DNA of 64,000 nucleotides from Pseudomonas lijiangensis. GTDB lineage: Bacteria; Pseudomonadota; Gammaproteobacteria; Pseudomonadales; Pseudomonadaceae. The notes beneath the pieces were generated by a model that saw only the letters and a program-made list of their open reading frames with translations, ran no database searches and was not told the origin of the DNA. A program made the translations under genes and the position numbers. The DNA lies in assembly GCF_018968705.1 (NCBI RefSeq), contig NZ_CP076668.1, positions 4,661,001-4,725,000 of the forward strand. Reading direction: 5' to 3'. The first letter of the stretch is position 1. Every line of letters starts with the position of its first letter. Below, one piece after another: positions 45,131 through 53,684 of the stretch.

Positions 45131-47928
45131 ACATGGCGCTGCACACCCTCACACCTACGCTGATCGTTATCGACCCGCGAGGTTTGGCGATACGCAACGT
45201 TGCGTTTTATCGCAGCGAGCCTGATGAGCCTGTCGATGAGCGTGTGAACTCTCAGACCTGTGATGCGGCAGGTCGACTGGTCAGCCAGCGTGATCCGCGC
45301 CTCTCTATTGAAAACCTCCGCACCACCTACAGCCTCAGCAATCAGGCGCTACTGACCGAAAGCGTCGATGCCGGCTGGCGGCTAGGGTTATTGAACGAAG
45401 CAGGCTTGCCGGTTGAAGGTTGGGACAGTCGCGGTAGCCGACGCCAGGTTGAATACGATGCTGTGTTGCGCCCTTTGGCAATCATCGAAGACGGGCTGGT
45501 AACCGAACGGCTTGGCTACGGCGGCACAGATGGTTTTGAGCATAACCAGTGCAACCAGTTGATTCGCCATGACGATACGGCGGGGACCCTGCTTTGGTCC
45601 GATTACAGCGTGATCGGCTCGGCAATAACCGAAACCCGAGACTTTCTAAAAGCGCTGGAAACGCCGGACTGGCCGCTCACTGAAACCGATCGCGATGCGC
45701 TGCTGGAAAATGACCCACTGCAAACCCGGCACACCTTCAATGCGCTGGGCGAAGCCATTGAGCAAACCGATGCCATGGGTAATATGCAGCGCTTCAGGCA
45801 GACCGTTGCCGGGCAACTGAAAAGCGTCGCACTGATTCTGGCTGGAACCACGCAAGCGCAGACGCTGGTCGGTGACATTCGCTACAACGCTTTCGATCAG
45901 GTCGAGCAGGAAACAGCAGGGAATGGCGTCGTCAGCCTGGCTGTTTATGAGGCGTCCAATGGCCTGCTACAAAGTCTGTCGGCAAGTCGTACGGGTAATG
46001 AAACGCTGCAATCGTTGCACTACTCATACGACCCGGTTGGCAATATTCTGCAAATCGAAGATACCGTACAGCCCGTACGTTTCTTCGCCAACCAGCGCAT
46101 CGAGCCGGTCAGTCGTTACACCTACGACACGCTCTATCAACTGATCGAAGCCACAGGCCGCGAGGTCAATAGTGGGGCCAGTCATGGGCCTGCTCTACCG
46201 GGGCTACAACCGCTGCCGCCCGATCCGAATCAGGTCAGCAATTACACCCAGAGTTACGACTACGACCCGGCAGGCAACCTGCTACAGATGCGCCATGTCG
46301 GCGCGCAGTCTTTTACCCGCACCATGCGTGTGGCGCCGGACAGTAATCGCAGCCTGCCCGAAGGTGAGGTAGATGCAGACTTCAACGAAGCCTTCGATGC
46401 CAATGGCAACATGCAACAACTGATACGTGGCCAGACGCTGGGCTGGGACTTGCGCAATCAATTGCAGGAAATCACTACTGTCACCCGAACGACCAAAGCC
46501 AGCGATCATGAGCGCTACATCTACGACGGCCAGGGCCAGCGCTGTCGCAAGATCAACAGCGCCCAAACCTCCAGTCGCACCCTGAACAACGAGGTTCGCT
46601 ACCTGCCGGGGCTGGAAATCCGCACCACTGCCGATGGCGAAATCCTGCATGTCATCACCGCCCAGAACGCTCGGGTATTACACTGGCAGGCAGGCCTGCC
46701 AAGCGGCATCGAGAACGATCAGATCCGCTACAGCCTGAGCGATCATCTGGGCTCAAGTGTTCTGGAACTGGACCAGCAAGGAAACCTGATCAGCCAGGAA
46801 AGTTATTACCCGTTCGGCGGCACATCCTGGTGGGCGGCGCGCAGTGCTGTGGATGCGAAGTACAAGACGATCAGGTATTCAGGCAAGGAGCGCGATGCCA
46901 GCGGGTTGTATTACTACGGTTTCAGGTATTACGCGCCGTGGTTGCAGCGCTGGATCAATCCGGATCCGGCGGGGGATGTGGATGGGTTGAATACCTTTGA
47001 AGCACTGCACAACAACCCCCTGAACAGCATTGATCCACAGGGCAATAAACCCGTCCCCACAAAAGCACATTACTTCTGGGAAGGCAGTGATATTGCCGAG
47101 CTGTCTCTGCAAAACATTCTGATGTTCCAGGAGGTCAATCCCGAGTATGAAATCAACCTGTGGACGTCCAGGCCTGCTCAAATACTGAACACCCTGACAG
47201 CCCTGAAAGAAAGTGCCGACCCGTCCAAGCGGGTAATCGCTAACCTGCATGGAGAATCGTTGAACCTGCGTGATCCGCATGAGTTATTCAAAGAACTTGC
47301 GCAGTTCTACCCGCAAGCCGAAAAGCTGGAATCAATATTTGCGCGGGAAAATACAGGCCCCTTCAAGAACTTGGCGGCAGGCAGCGACATCCTTGAACTG
47401 GCAGCTGTGTATACCGAAGGAGGCTTGTATATGGATGTCGACGTTGCCATAGGCGGCTCTATTGGAACACTGACGGCCGAACATGGTTTTCTCATATACA
47501 TCGAAGATGATTTTGTTTCCAATGCGGTGATTGCCGCCACACCCCAGTCGGACTTCGTCAAACGACTGATGGACGAGATGGTCGACCGCTATACGGCAAA
47601 CCCGGCGATGATGTTCGATAACGAGAATGCAGGCTGGAGCAAGAAGAGAAGCACAGAAGGCTCCGGGCTCATAAGTCGACTGAAACTGACGATGCATATG
47701 ACCGGCCCGTCAATGATCAACAAATTTCTTCCCGCCTATCCACAGAGTGTAGAAAGCTATGCGCTGCCTCACGGTGCTTTCCACCACCGCACAGAAAGCG
47801 ATGCGGCATTTTCACGGGACACCCCGCGCACCCTTCTCCACATTTTCACCCAGGGCTATACCCGAGGGCTGAATGGAGAAGGCGGCTGGGATAGGGTAAG
47901 GCCAGGAAGAAGGGCATCGCTGGCCTGA
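45127..47928 (+). CDS. tccC: TcC subunit 4 (RHS shell with DXD glycosyltransferase toxin)
   Basis: A 933-residue TccC-type protein. The RHS shell (1 to about 639) is followed by a toxin of about 294 residues that has the GT-A glycosyltransferase pattern of large clostridial toxins. It opens KAHYFWEGSDIAELSLQNIL and the middle has AAVYTEGGLYMDVDVAIGG, in which Asp770 and Asp772 form the DXD motif that binds metal and nucleotide sugar. Such domains glycosylate host proteins, typically small GTPases; the acceptor here is unknown. The shell is a mosaic: its N-terminus follows tccC2/3, while its middle (VYEASNGLLQSLSASRTGNE) follows tccC1. ATG 45127 overlaps the tccC3 stop. It ends 51 bp from the convergent clsB. 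Confidence 0.92.
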   Translation: MNMALHTLTPTLIVIDPRGLAIRNVAFYRSEPDEPVDERVNSQTCDAAGRLVSQRDPRLSIENLRTTYSLSNQALLTESVDAGWRLGLLNEAGLPVEGWDSRGSRRQVEYDAVLRPLAIIEDGLVTERLGYGGTDGFEHNQCNQLIRHDDTAGTLLWSDYSVIGSAITETRDFLKALETPDWPLTETDRDALLENDPLQTRHTFNALGEAIEQTDAMGNMQRFRQTVAGQLKSVALILAGTTQAQTLVGDIRYNAFDQVEQETAGNGVVSLAVYEASNGLLQSLSASRTGNETLQSLHYSYDPVGNILQIEDTVQPVRFFANQRIEPVSRYTYDTLYQLIEATGREVNSGASHGPALPGLQPLPPDPNQVSNYTQSYDYDPAGNLLQMRHVGAQSFTRTMRVAPDSNRSLPEGEVDADFNEAFDANGNMQQLIRGQTLGWDLRNQLQEITTVTRTTKASDHERYIYDGQGQRCRKINSAQTSSRTLNNEVRYLPGLEIRTTADGEILHVITAQNARVLHWQAGLPSGIENDQIRYSLSDHLGSSVLELDQQGNLISQESYYPFGGTSWWAARSAVDAKYKTIRYSGKERDASGLYYYGFRYYAPWLQRWINPDPAGDVDGLNTFEALHNNPLNSIDPQGNKPVPTKAHYFWEGSDIAELSLQNILMFQEVNPEYEINLWTSRPAQILNTLTALKESADPSKRVIANLHGESLNLRDPHELFKELAQFYPQAEKLESIFARENTGPFKNLAAGSDILELAAVYTEGGLYMDVDVAIGGSIGTLTAEHGFLIYIEDDFVSNAVIAATPQSDFVKRLMDEMVDRYTANPAMMFDNENAGWSKKRSTEGSGLISRLKLTMHMTGPSMINKFLPAYPQSVESYALPHGAFHHRTESDAAFSRDTPRTLLHIFTQGYTRGLNGEGGWDRVRPGRRASLA

Positions 47929-47979
47929 ATGATGGTCAGAGATAACATCAACGTCATGACCGACTCGATGCAATGGCAA

Positions 47980-49137
47980 TCAACCCCGCCGATCCAGCAG
48001 ATTGACCACCAACCGGTCAATCCACCCCCAAAGCCTCTGCTTGACCCTGCGCCACAAAGGCCGGGCCTTCCAGTCGGCCAGGGTGATGTTGGCGCTCAAG
48101 GCAAAGTCCTTTTCAAAGCTGGCTACCACATCACGAGTCAAGGACGGGTCGATGGCTTCAAGGTTGGCCTCAAGGTTGAAGCGCAGGTTCCAGTGATCGA
48201 AATTGCAGGAGCCAATGCTGACCCAGTCATCGATCAGCACCATTTTCAGGTGCAGGAAGCGCGGTCGGTACTCGAAGATTTTCACTCCGGCCCTGAGCAG
48301 ACGCGGATAGTAGCGATGCCCGGCGTAACGCACCGAAGGGTGATCGGTGCGCGGGCCGGTGAGAAGCAGGCGCACATCGACGCCCCGCAAAGCCGCCTTG
48401 CGCAGTGAGCGACGGACTTTCCAGGTGGGCAGGAAATACGGCGTCGCCAGCCAGATACGCTTCTGCCCGCTATTCAGGGCACGCACCAGAGACTGCACGA
48501 TATCGCGATGCTGACGCGCATCGGCGTAGGCAACACGACCAAAACCCTGCCCGGAATCAGGGACTCTTGGCAGGTGCCTGAGGCCGAAATCTTCAATGGG
48601 ACGCCAGGCCGTGCGATGGGTGTTGGCGTGGAACTGACGGTCGAACAGTGCCTGCCAGTCGATCACCAGTGGGCCGGTGATTTCCACCATCACTTCATGC
48701 CACTGGCTGGCGGTCTGTTCCGGCTCCCAGAACTCATCCGTGACGCCCGTACCGCCTACCACCGCCAACGCTTTATCCACCACCAGCACCTTGCGATGGT
48801 CACGATAGAAGTTGCGGATCCCCCGCCGCCAATGGATGGGGTTGTAGAAGCGCAGGATCACACCGGCATCGATCAGTTGCCTGCGCAAACCGGCGTCGAA
48901 AGCCTTGGAACCGAAGTCGTCAAACAGGCAGCGCACGATCACACCGCGCCGTGCGGCATTGGCCAGGGCTTGAACGATGGCATCGGCGCAGGCTCCCGCT
49001 TCCACCAGATACAACTCCAGATCGACCTGCTGCTCGGCACGGTCGATGGCGGCGATCATGCGCGGGAAGAACGTCGGGCCATCAATCAGCAGTTGAAAGT
49101 GATTGTCCGGGCGCCATGGAAAGATCGCTCCCGCCAC
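47980..49137 (-). CDS. clsB: Cardiolipin synthase B
   Basis: A 385-residue phospholipase-D superfamily enzyme of the ClsB type, which makes cardiolipin or phosphatidylglycerol at the inner membrane. Two HKD motifs are present: DHRKVLVVDKALAVVGGTGV (about residues 114-133) and HLKMVLIDDWVSIGSCNFD (about 297-315), each HxKxxxxD. The N-terminus lacks the two membrane helices of ClsA, and the C-terminus is basic (RVKQRLWGWIDRLV). The start is GTG 49137 with only a weak purine stretch upstream; a 20-codon ORF ending one base before it could provide translational coupling. It is convergent with the Tc operon and marks the return to core genome. Confidence 0.93.
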   Translation of the reverse strand: MAGAIFPWRPDNHFQLLIDGPTFFPRMIAAIDRAEQQVDLELYLVEAGACADAIVQALANAARRGVIVRCLFDDFGSKAFDAGLRRQLIDAGVILRFYNPIHWRRGIRNFYRDHRKVLVVDKALAVVGGTGVTDEFWEPEQTASQWHEVMVEITGPLVIDWQALFDRQFHANTHRTAWRPIEDFGLRHLPRVPDSGQGFGRVAYADARQHRDIVQSLVRALNSGQKRIWLATPYFLPTWKVRRSLRKAALRGVDVRLLLTGPRTDHPSVRYAGHRYYPRLLRAGVKIFEYRPRFLHLKMVLIDDWVSIGSCNFDHWNLRFNLEANLEAIDPSLTRDVVASFEKDFALSANITLADWKARPLWRRVKQRLWGWIDRLVVNLLDRRG

Positions 49138-49138
49138 G

Positions 49139-49201
49139 TCAGCGTGCCTGGAAGATCAAGACAGCGGTAGCGGGAGTGGCGCGGGCCAGCAGCTTGGGCA
49201 T
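49139..49201 (-). CDS. Possible 20-residue leader peptide coupled to clsB
   Basis: On the reverse strand, GGAG is followed after five bases by an ATG (49201) and the frame MPKLLARATPATAVLIFQAR, with its TGA separated from the clsB GTG by one base. A strong ribosome-binding site on a tiny frame directly before a weak one suggests translational coupling. It could also be the decayed end of the endonuclease/phosphatase-family gene that precedes clsB in other bacteria. Confidence 0.35.
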   Translation of the reverse strand: MPKLLARATPATAVLIFQAR

Positions 49202-49275
49202 GAAAACTCCGAATGCTCATTCGAGGACAACCTTATCCGCCTGTCAGACCGCTGGCAAACCACTCGGTTCGTCTG

Positions 49276-49614
49276 TCAGGGTTCCTCAGGCAGCAAACGG
49301 CATCCTTGGCGCGAGCCCTGCCATGCTGCAACGCTGCTGCGCCCCAGGCCGCTGGCACTGACCGACCTGGCGACAGGGTCGTCCGTCAGGATGGCGGGAA
49401 TGTATTGCTTCACGTAACTGCGGCAGTACTCGGCAGGGTTGTTCATCACATAACGGCACGAACAATACTCCTTGGCCGTGTAGGCACTGATGATGGTGGG
49501 GAACGCCTGCAAGGCGACACGGTACTGCCAGGCCAGCACGGCGACCACGACGAGGACCAGCAAGAGCAGGCTGGAAAAAGGACGACGCAGGATAAACATT
49601 CGGCGTGCGCTCAT
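49276..49614 (-). CDS. Small membrane-anchored Cys-containing protein
   Basis: A 112-residue protein with a basic N-terminus and one hydrophobic helix (about residues 15-30, SSLLLLVLVVVAVLAW), then an extracytoplasmic part with four Cys (EYCSCRY, AEYCRSY and GCRLLPEE) that could form disulfides. I do not recognise a family with certainty; pseudomonads have such a gene next to a beta-lactamase-like hydrolase. Its start overlaps the stop of the hydrolase gene by 4 nt, so both are one transcript and may act together in the periplasm. Confidence 0.7.
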   Translation of the reverse strand: MSARRMFILRRPFSSLLLLVLVVVAVLAWQYRVALQAFPTIISAYTAKEYCSCRYVMNNPAEYCRSYVKQYIPAILTDDPVARSVSASGLGRSSVAAWQGSRQGCRLLPEEP

Positions 49615-50717
49615 TGCCCGCTCTCCTTGCCGAAGGCTGCTCGCAGCAGTTTGAGCATCCGGTTGTGGTCATAGCTGCCGTCGCGGTCATCGGCGTAGCG
49701 CACGATCACCAGCCCTTCACTAGGAATCACGTACAGCGCCTGTCCCCAATGACCGAGGGCCGCGAAGGTATCCGGCGGTGCATCGGGCCACGGGCCTGCG
49801 CCGCCGTCATGGGTGCGATTGAGCCACCAATGCCCGCCTGGCACTTCAGCACTGGCCAGCACGTTTTCACCCTTGAAGGGCTTCAAGACGAAATCCACCC
49901 ATGCCGAGGGCAATAACTGTTTCTGTTGCCAGCGCCCGCCACGCTGCATCAACAGGCCGATACGCGCCAGATCACGTGCAGTCATGTAGGTGTAGGAAGA
50001 CCCGACGAAGGTGCCGCTGCCATCGGTTTCCCATACGGCACTGCCAATGCCCAGCGGATCGAACAGCGCGGTCCATGGGTAATCCTTGTAAGCCTGTTCG
50101 CCCACCATGCCTTTGAGTGCAGCCGACAGAACATTGCTGTCGCCGCTGGAATACCGGTAAGACGTGCCCGCCACGCTGGCAACGCCATGGCTGGCGGTGA
50201 AGTGAGCCATGTCATCACGACCGCGGGTATAGAGCATGGCTACGACCGACGAGTTGAGCGGCGCGTATTCATAGTCTTCCTGCCAGTCGAGGCCCGAGGC
50301 CCAATGCAGGAGATCCTCGAGGGTGATGTCCGGATGCGCCTTGAACGGGCTGTAGAACTTCGCGACAGGATCATTCAATTGAAAACGCCCTTCGCCGAAT
50401 GCCACACCCAGCACCGTGGCCAACACGCTCTTGCTGATCGACCAGGTCAGGTGCGGTGTCTGGGCCGTGGTGACTCCGGCATAGCGTTCATAAACGACGC
50501 GACCGTCGCGAATCACCAGCAAGGCATCACTGCGAATGCCTGCGCGGGTCGTATCGTCGCGAGGCGGAAAAGCGTAGCCCTCAAGCGCCTTGAGAGCGGT
50601 TGTCGGCCTGGCAGGCTCAACGCTCCATTGCTCATTCGGCCAGTCTTCGGCAAGGGCCGGGAAGACATTCAGGCTCAGCAAACACAACAGGCACAAGCGA
50701 ACAAAACGACGGGCCAT
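49611..50717 (-). CDS. Secreted serine hydrolase, beta-lactamase class C family
   Basis: A 368-residue exported protein. The signal peptide ARRFVRLCLLCLLSLNVFPALA ends at an Ala-x-Ala site near residue 23. The catalytic SxxK is SISK (in LTWSISKSVLATVLG, near residue 95) and the second motif Yxn is in SYRYSSGDSNVL. This matches the 6-aminohexanoate-dimer hydrolase/esterase EstB branch rather than a true beta-lactamase; the substrate is unknown. I prefer the ATG at 50717 over the one at 50750 because it places the signal peptide at the N-terminus. It is followed by and overlaps the small Cys-containing protein gene. Confidence 0.87.
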   Translation of the reverse strand: MARRFVRLCLLCLLSLNVFPALAEDWPNEQWSVEPARPTTALKALEGYAFPPRDDTTRAGIRSDALLVIRDGRVVYERYAGVTTAQTPHLTWSISKSVLATVLGVAFGEGRFQLNDPVAKFYSPFKAHPDITLEDLLHWASGLDWQEDYEYAPLNSSVVAMLYTRGRDDMAHFTASHGVASVAGTSYRYSSGDSNVLSAALKGMVGEQAYKDYPWTALFDPLGIGSAVWETDGSGTFVGSSYTYMTARDLARIGLLMQRGGRWQQKQLLPSAWVDFVLKPFKGENVLASAEVPGGHWWLNRTHDGGAGPWPDAPPDTFAALGHWGQALYVIPSEGLVIVRYADDRDGSYDHNRMLKLLRAAFGKESGQ

Positions 50718-50824
50718 GGCCAGAGTCTCTGGAGGATAACCGGGCAACATTAGCAGGGATTCATGACAGAACCGGGAAGCCCATCAGGGGTAATGCCGAT
50801 TAATCAAGGTCAATAAATCACTTT

Positions 50825-50915
50825 GTGGGAGGCAGCTTGCTGGCGACTGACTTCACATACAGCCACAGAATATCTGTCGGCTTTCAGGCCTTTTCGCCAG
50901 CAAGCTGCCTCCTAC
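50825..50915. repeat. Inverted pair of REP elements
   Basis: GTGGGAGGCAGCTTGCTGGC (50825-50844, continuing GA) and its complement ending at 50915 (start 50894) are inverted repeats of 22 bp with one mismatch, 47 bp apart. Both carry the G-T-x-GGAG head of Pseudomonas REPs. The rest of the 365-bp gap from 50718 to 51082 contains only the probable divergent promoters of the hydrolase and olsB. Confidence 0.85.
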
Positions 50916-51082
50916 AGGTTTTTTTGCACCTTGCCTGAACATCATCCAGCGCCCCGTCACACAACCATCACCAAAGCTTCATGCCCATGACACGACCGGT
51001 CCCTAGCCTGCACGTACAGCAAAGCGCTTGGACAATTCAGTCAACCGGCCGCACTTGCATGGCTGGCTCATGGAGACTTGGT

Positions 51083-51838
51083 ATGACCCAGATAGCCCGC
51101 ATCCGTGACAACACTTCTGACCGTCGTCTTCAGGCCGAGCGCCTGATCGGAGCACACGCCCTGCAGGAAGCTCAGGCGTTGCGTTTCAGCGTGTTCAGCG
51201 AAGAGTTCAACGCCCGCCTAAAAGGCGCTGAACAAGGACTGGATATCGATGACTACGATGTTCACTGCTCGCATATCGGTGTTCGCGATCTCAATACCGG
51301 TCGCCTGGTGGCAACCACCCGTTTGCTCGATCACAAGGCCGCCAGTTCTTTGGGCCGTTTCTACAGCGAAGAAGAATTCAGCCTGCACGGCCTGCTTCAT
51401 CTGCAAGGCCCGATTCTGGAGCTGGGCCGTACCTGCGTTGACCCGGCCTATCGCAACGGCGGCACCATCGCCGTGTTGTGGAGCGAACTGGCGGAAGTCC
51501 TCAACGAAGGCGGTTACAGCTACCTGATGGGCTGCGCCAGTATTCCGATGCAGGACGGCGGCATTCAGGCTCACGCGATCATGCAGCGTTTGCGCGAACG
51601 TTATCTGTGCACCGAAAACCTGCGGGCCGAACCCAAGAACCCGCTGCCGACACTCGACATTCCGAACAACGTGATCTGCGAGATGCCTCCCCTGCTCAAG
51701 GCCTACATGCGCCTGGGTGCGAAGATCTGTGGCGAGCCTTGCTGGGATGAGGACTTCCAGGTCGCCGATGTATTCATCCTGCTCAAGCGCGACGAGCTGT
51801 GCCCGCGCTATGCCCGTCACTTCAAGGCAGCCGTGTGA
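51083..51838 (+). CDS. olsB: Ornithine N-acyltransferase (ornithine lipid synthesis, first step)
   Basis: A 251-residue GNAT-type acyltransferase of the OlsB/hemolysin-like family. It transfers a 3-hydroxyacyl group from acyl-ACP to ornithine, giving lyso-ornithine lipid. Family segments are [20 protein letters not shown] near residues 33-52, [20 protein letters not shown] near 112-131, and [13 protein letters not shown]. The start is ATG 51083, with GGAG seven bases upstream; the open frame reaches 50981 through non-coding sequence. Its stop overlaps the olsA start (TGATG). The olsBA pair is at the same relative place in PAO1 (PA4350-PA4351, from memory). Ornithine lipids replace phospholipids under phosphate limitation; no Pho box was established. 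Confidence 0.93.
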   Translation: MTQIARIRDNTSDRRLQAERLIGAHALQEAQALRFSVFSEEFNARLKGAEQGLDIDDYDVHCSHIGVRDLNTGRLVATTRLLDHKAASSLGRFYSEEEFSLHGLLHLQGPILELGRTCVDPAYRNGGTIAVLWSELAEVLNEGGYSYLMGCASIPMQDGGIQAHAIMQRLRERYLCTENLRAEPKNPLPTLDIPNNVICEMPPLLKAYMRLGAKICGEPCWDEDFQVADVFILLKRDELCPRYARHFKAAV

Positions 51839-52629
51839 TGAGCCGCATGCGCAGTCATGCGCGTGTTGCCAGGGTGTTGCTGGTGATTGCTGCCGGCCTG
51901 GTGATTGCCGCAGCCTTTGCCGTGCTGGAGCGTCTGAAAGTCGGCCGTTCCATGGAGCGCCGACAACGCTGGACCCGTTGGTTCATGGCTCGCCTGACCA
52001 ACGCCCTGCCCTTTCGTGTCACTGTCAGCGGCAAGCTGCCGACTCAGCCGATGCTGTGGGTCAGCAACCATGTGTCCTGGACGGATATTCCTCTGTTGGG
52101 CATGCTCGCTCCGCTGTCGTTTCTGTCCAAGGCCGAAGTACGGACCTGGCCGGTGGCGGGCTGGCTGGCGCTCAAAGCTGGCACCCTGTTCATTCGTCGC
52201 GGCTCGGGCGACAGCCGCCTGATCCAGCGGCAGATGGGCAGCCATCTGCAACACGGCACGCCATTGGTGATTTTCCCGGAAGGCACCACCACCGATGGCC
52301 GCGCCCTGCGCACCTTCCACGGTCGCCTGCTGTCCAGCGCCATCGAAACAGGTGTGGCCCTGCAGCCGGTGGCGATTGCCTACACACGTGACGGCAAGCC
52401 GGACCCGATTGCGCCTTTCATCGGCGATGACGATCTGCTTTCACACCTGCGCCGCCTGTTCGCCAACGATCAGGGCGATGTACATATTCATCTGCTGGAG
52501 CCGATCCCCACTGCCGGCCAGGAACGTGCTGCTCTCGCGTTTCGAGCGCAGCAGGCTGTTCAGGTGGCGCTGTTTGGTGAAGTCGATCAGCCGAGCGAAG
52601 CGGTGTCGCGTCCTGCCAGGGCCGCTTGA
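51838..52629 (+). CDS. olsA: Lyso-ornithine lipid O-acyltransferase
   Basis: A 263-residue PlsC-family acyltransferase that completes ornithine lipid synthesis by acylating lyso-ornithine lipid. The N-terminal helix (residues 11-29) anchors it to the membrane. The HX4D motif is NHVSWTDIP (about residues 76-84) and the second block is FPEGTTTDG near 145-153. ATG 51838 shares one base with the olsB stop. The last 43 bp overlap the convergent acpH gene. Confidence 0.93.
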   Translation: MSRMRSHARVARVLLVIAAGLVIAAAFAVLERLKVGRSMERRQRWTRWFMARLTNALPFRVTVSGKLPTQPMLWVSNHVSWTDIPLLGMLAPLSFLSKAEVRTWPVAGWLALKAGTLFIRRGSGDSRLIQRQMGSHLQHGTPLVIFPEGTTTDGRALRTFHGRLLSSAIETGVALQPVAIAYTRDGKPDPIAPFIGDDDLLSHLRRLFANDQGDVHIHLLEPIPTAGQERAALAFRAQQAVQVALFGEVDQPSEAVSRPARAA

Positions 52630-53186
52630 GCGAAATCCTGCAGCAGCGGATAGAACTCGTCGAAATCCGCACTCAAGGGTTGGTACAGCGCCTGCAATTC
52701 CTGCATGGCGCCGACCAATCCTTCAGGCCGTGACAGACGCCTGGAAATCCCGAGCAGCACTTGCTCCAGCACCTCGAATTCCCGATACGAACCCAGCCAG
52801 TCCTGAGCAGCCATGCGTGGCGCGATCAGGGCCAGCCGCTCGGGCAACTGGCGCTCGGCGGCCAATGCGCTGTAGACCTTGCGGGTAAAGGTTTCCAGCG
52901 GGATATCGGCATAGCGATGCCAGTCCCGGGCCAGGCAATGATCGAAAAAGACATCCAGCATGATCCCCGCATAACGCCGCCGCTGCGCCGGAAAGCGCGC
53001 TATCGCATCCTTGATCAGTGGATGGTTGTCGGTGAAAGAATCGATGCTGCGATGCAGGCGGATCGAAGCTTCAAGCTCCGCAGGAAAACGCCCCGGCAAA
53101 GGCCCTTTGACGAAATCGCCATACAGGCTGCCGAGCAATTGGGCAGGCCGCTGGCCGCCAAGATGAAGGTGTGCGAGGTAATTCAT
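52587..53186 (-). CDS. acpH: Acyl carrier protein phosphodiesterase
   Basis: A 199-residue AcpH, an HD-like hydrolase that removes the phosphopantetheine arm from acyl carrier protein. The N-terminus NYLAHLHLG, then GSLYGDFVKGPLP, the IRLHRSIDSFTDNHP stretch with metal-binding His and Asp, and MLDVFFDHCLARDWHRYAD are the family hallmarks. The start is ATG 53186, where all homologues begin with MNYLAHL; the open frame extends to 53249 without support. The 3' end overlaps olsA by 43 bp in convergent orientation. The functional link to acyl-ACP-using OlsB is by neighbourhood only. Confidence 0.92.
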   Translation of the reverse strand: MNYLAHLHLGGQRPAQLLGSLYGDFVKGPLPGRFPAELEASIRLHRSIDSFTDNHPLIKDAIARFPAQRRRYAGIMLDVFFDHCLARDWHRYADIPLETFTRKVYSALAAERQLPERLALIAPRMAAQDWLGSYREFEVLEQVLLGISRRLSRPEGLVGAMQELQALYQPLSADFDEFYPLLQDFAQAALAGRDTASLG

Positions 53187-53224
53187 GGAGCAAAGCCTAC
53201 GCCGCTTTTGGGGTGTCGGTCCAC

Positions 53225-53320
53225 ATATCGTTATAACCCGATATACCAATTCATCCTGTGCTTAGTGCAATTTCATATTTGTATATCGCGAAATACGGAT
53301 ATAAGGTTCGTTCCATCGCG
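53225..53320. promoter_or_regulatory. Probable PyeR operator palindromes
   Basis: Three related A+T-rich palindromic sites precede pyeR: ATATCG-N8-CGATAT at 53225-53244, TATATC-N10-GATATA at 53282-53303, and ATCGCGATAT with partial symmetry near 53315-53324. ArsR-type repressors bind such elements, and PyeR of P. aeruginosa is reported to repress its own operon. The middle site would overlap the core promoter. Confidence 0.6.
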
Positions 53321-53343
53321 ATATACCGTTAATTGAGAACGAC

Positions 53344-53658
53344 ATGACCATCGACCTCGACGAAATAATAAAAGCCCTGGCGCACCCCTTGCGCCGCGAG
53401 ATCCTGACCTGGCTCAAGGATCCACGCGCCTGCTTTCCGAATCAGGAACACTCCATCGAGCACGGCGTATGCGCCGGTCAGATCGATCAACGTGCGGGCC
53501 TGTCGCAATCCACGGTTTCAGCCCACCTTGCCACCCTGCAACGCGCAGGCCTGATCAGCAGCAAAAAGGTCGGGCAATGGCATTTCTTCAGACGCAATGA
53601 AGAAGTCATCGAAGCCTTCGTTAAAGCCCTGGTGCAAGAACTGAACAACCAGCCTTGA
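53344..53658 (+). CDS. pyeR: ArsR-family repressor PyeR
   Basis: A 104-residue winged-helix regulator of the ArsR family (ALAHPLRREILTWL, then the recognition helix QSTVSAHLATLQRAGLISSK and wing KVGQWHFFRRN). The metal-binding Cys pattern of ArsR/SmtB is not present; the two Cys (CFPNQEH and GVCAG) are elsewhere. Gene order pyeR-pyeM-xenB is that of the PA4354-PA4356 operon in P. aeruginosa, where PyeR is an autorepressor linked to biofilm (from memory). Palindromic sites lie directly upstream. Confidence 0.88.
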   Translation: MTIDLDEIIKALAHPLRREILTWLKDPRACFPNQEHSIEHGVCAGQIDQRAGLSQSTVSAHLATLQRAGLISSKKVGQWHFFRRNEEVIEAFVKALVQELNNQP

Positions 53659-53684
53659 CGCCCCATTCCCAGAGGAGACGCCGC

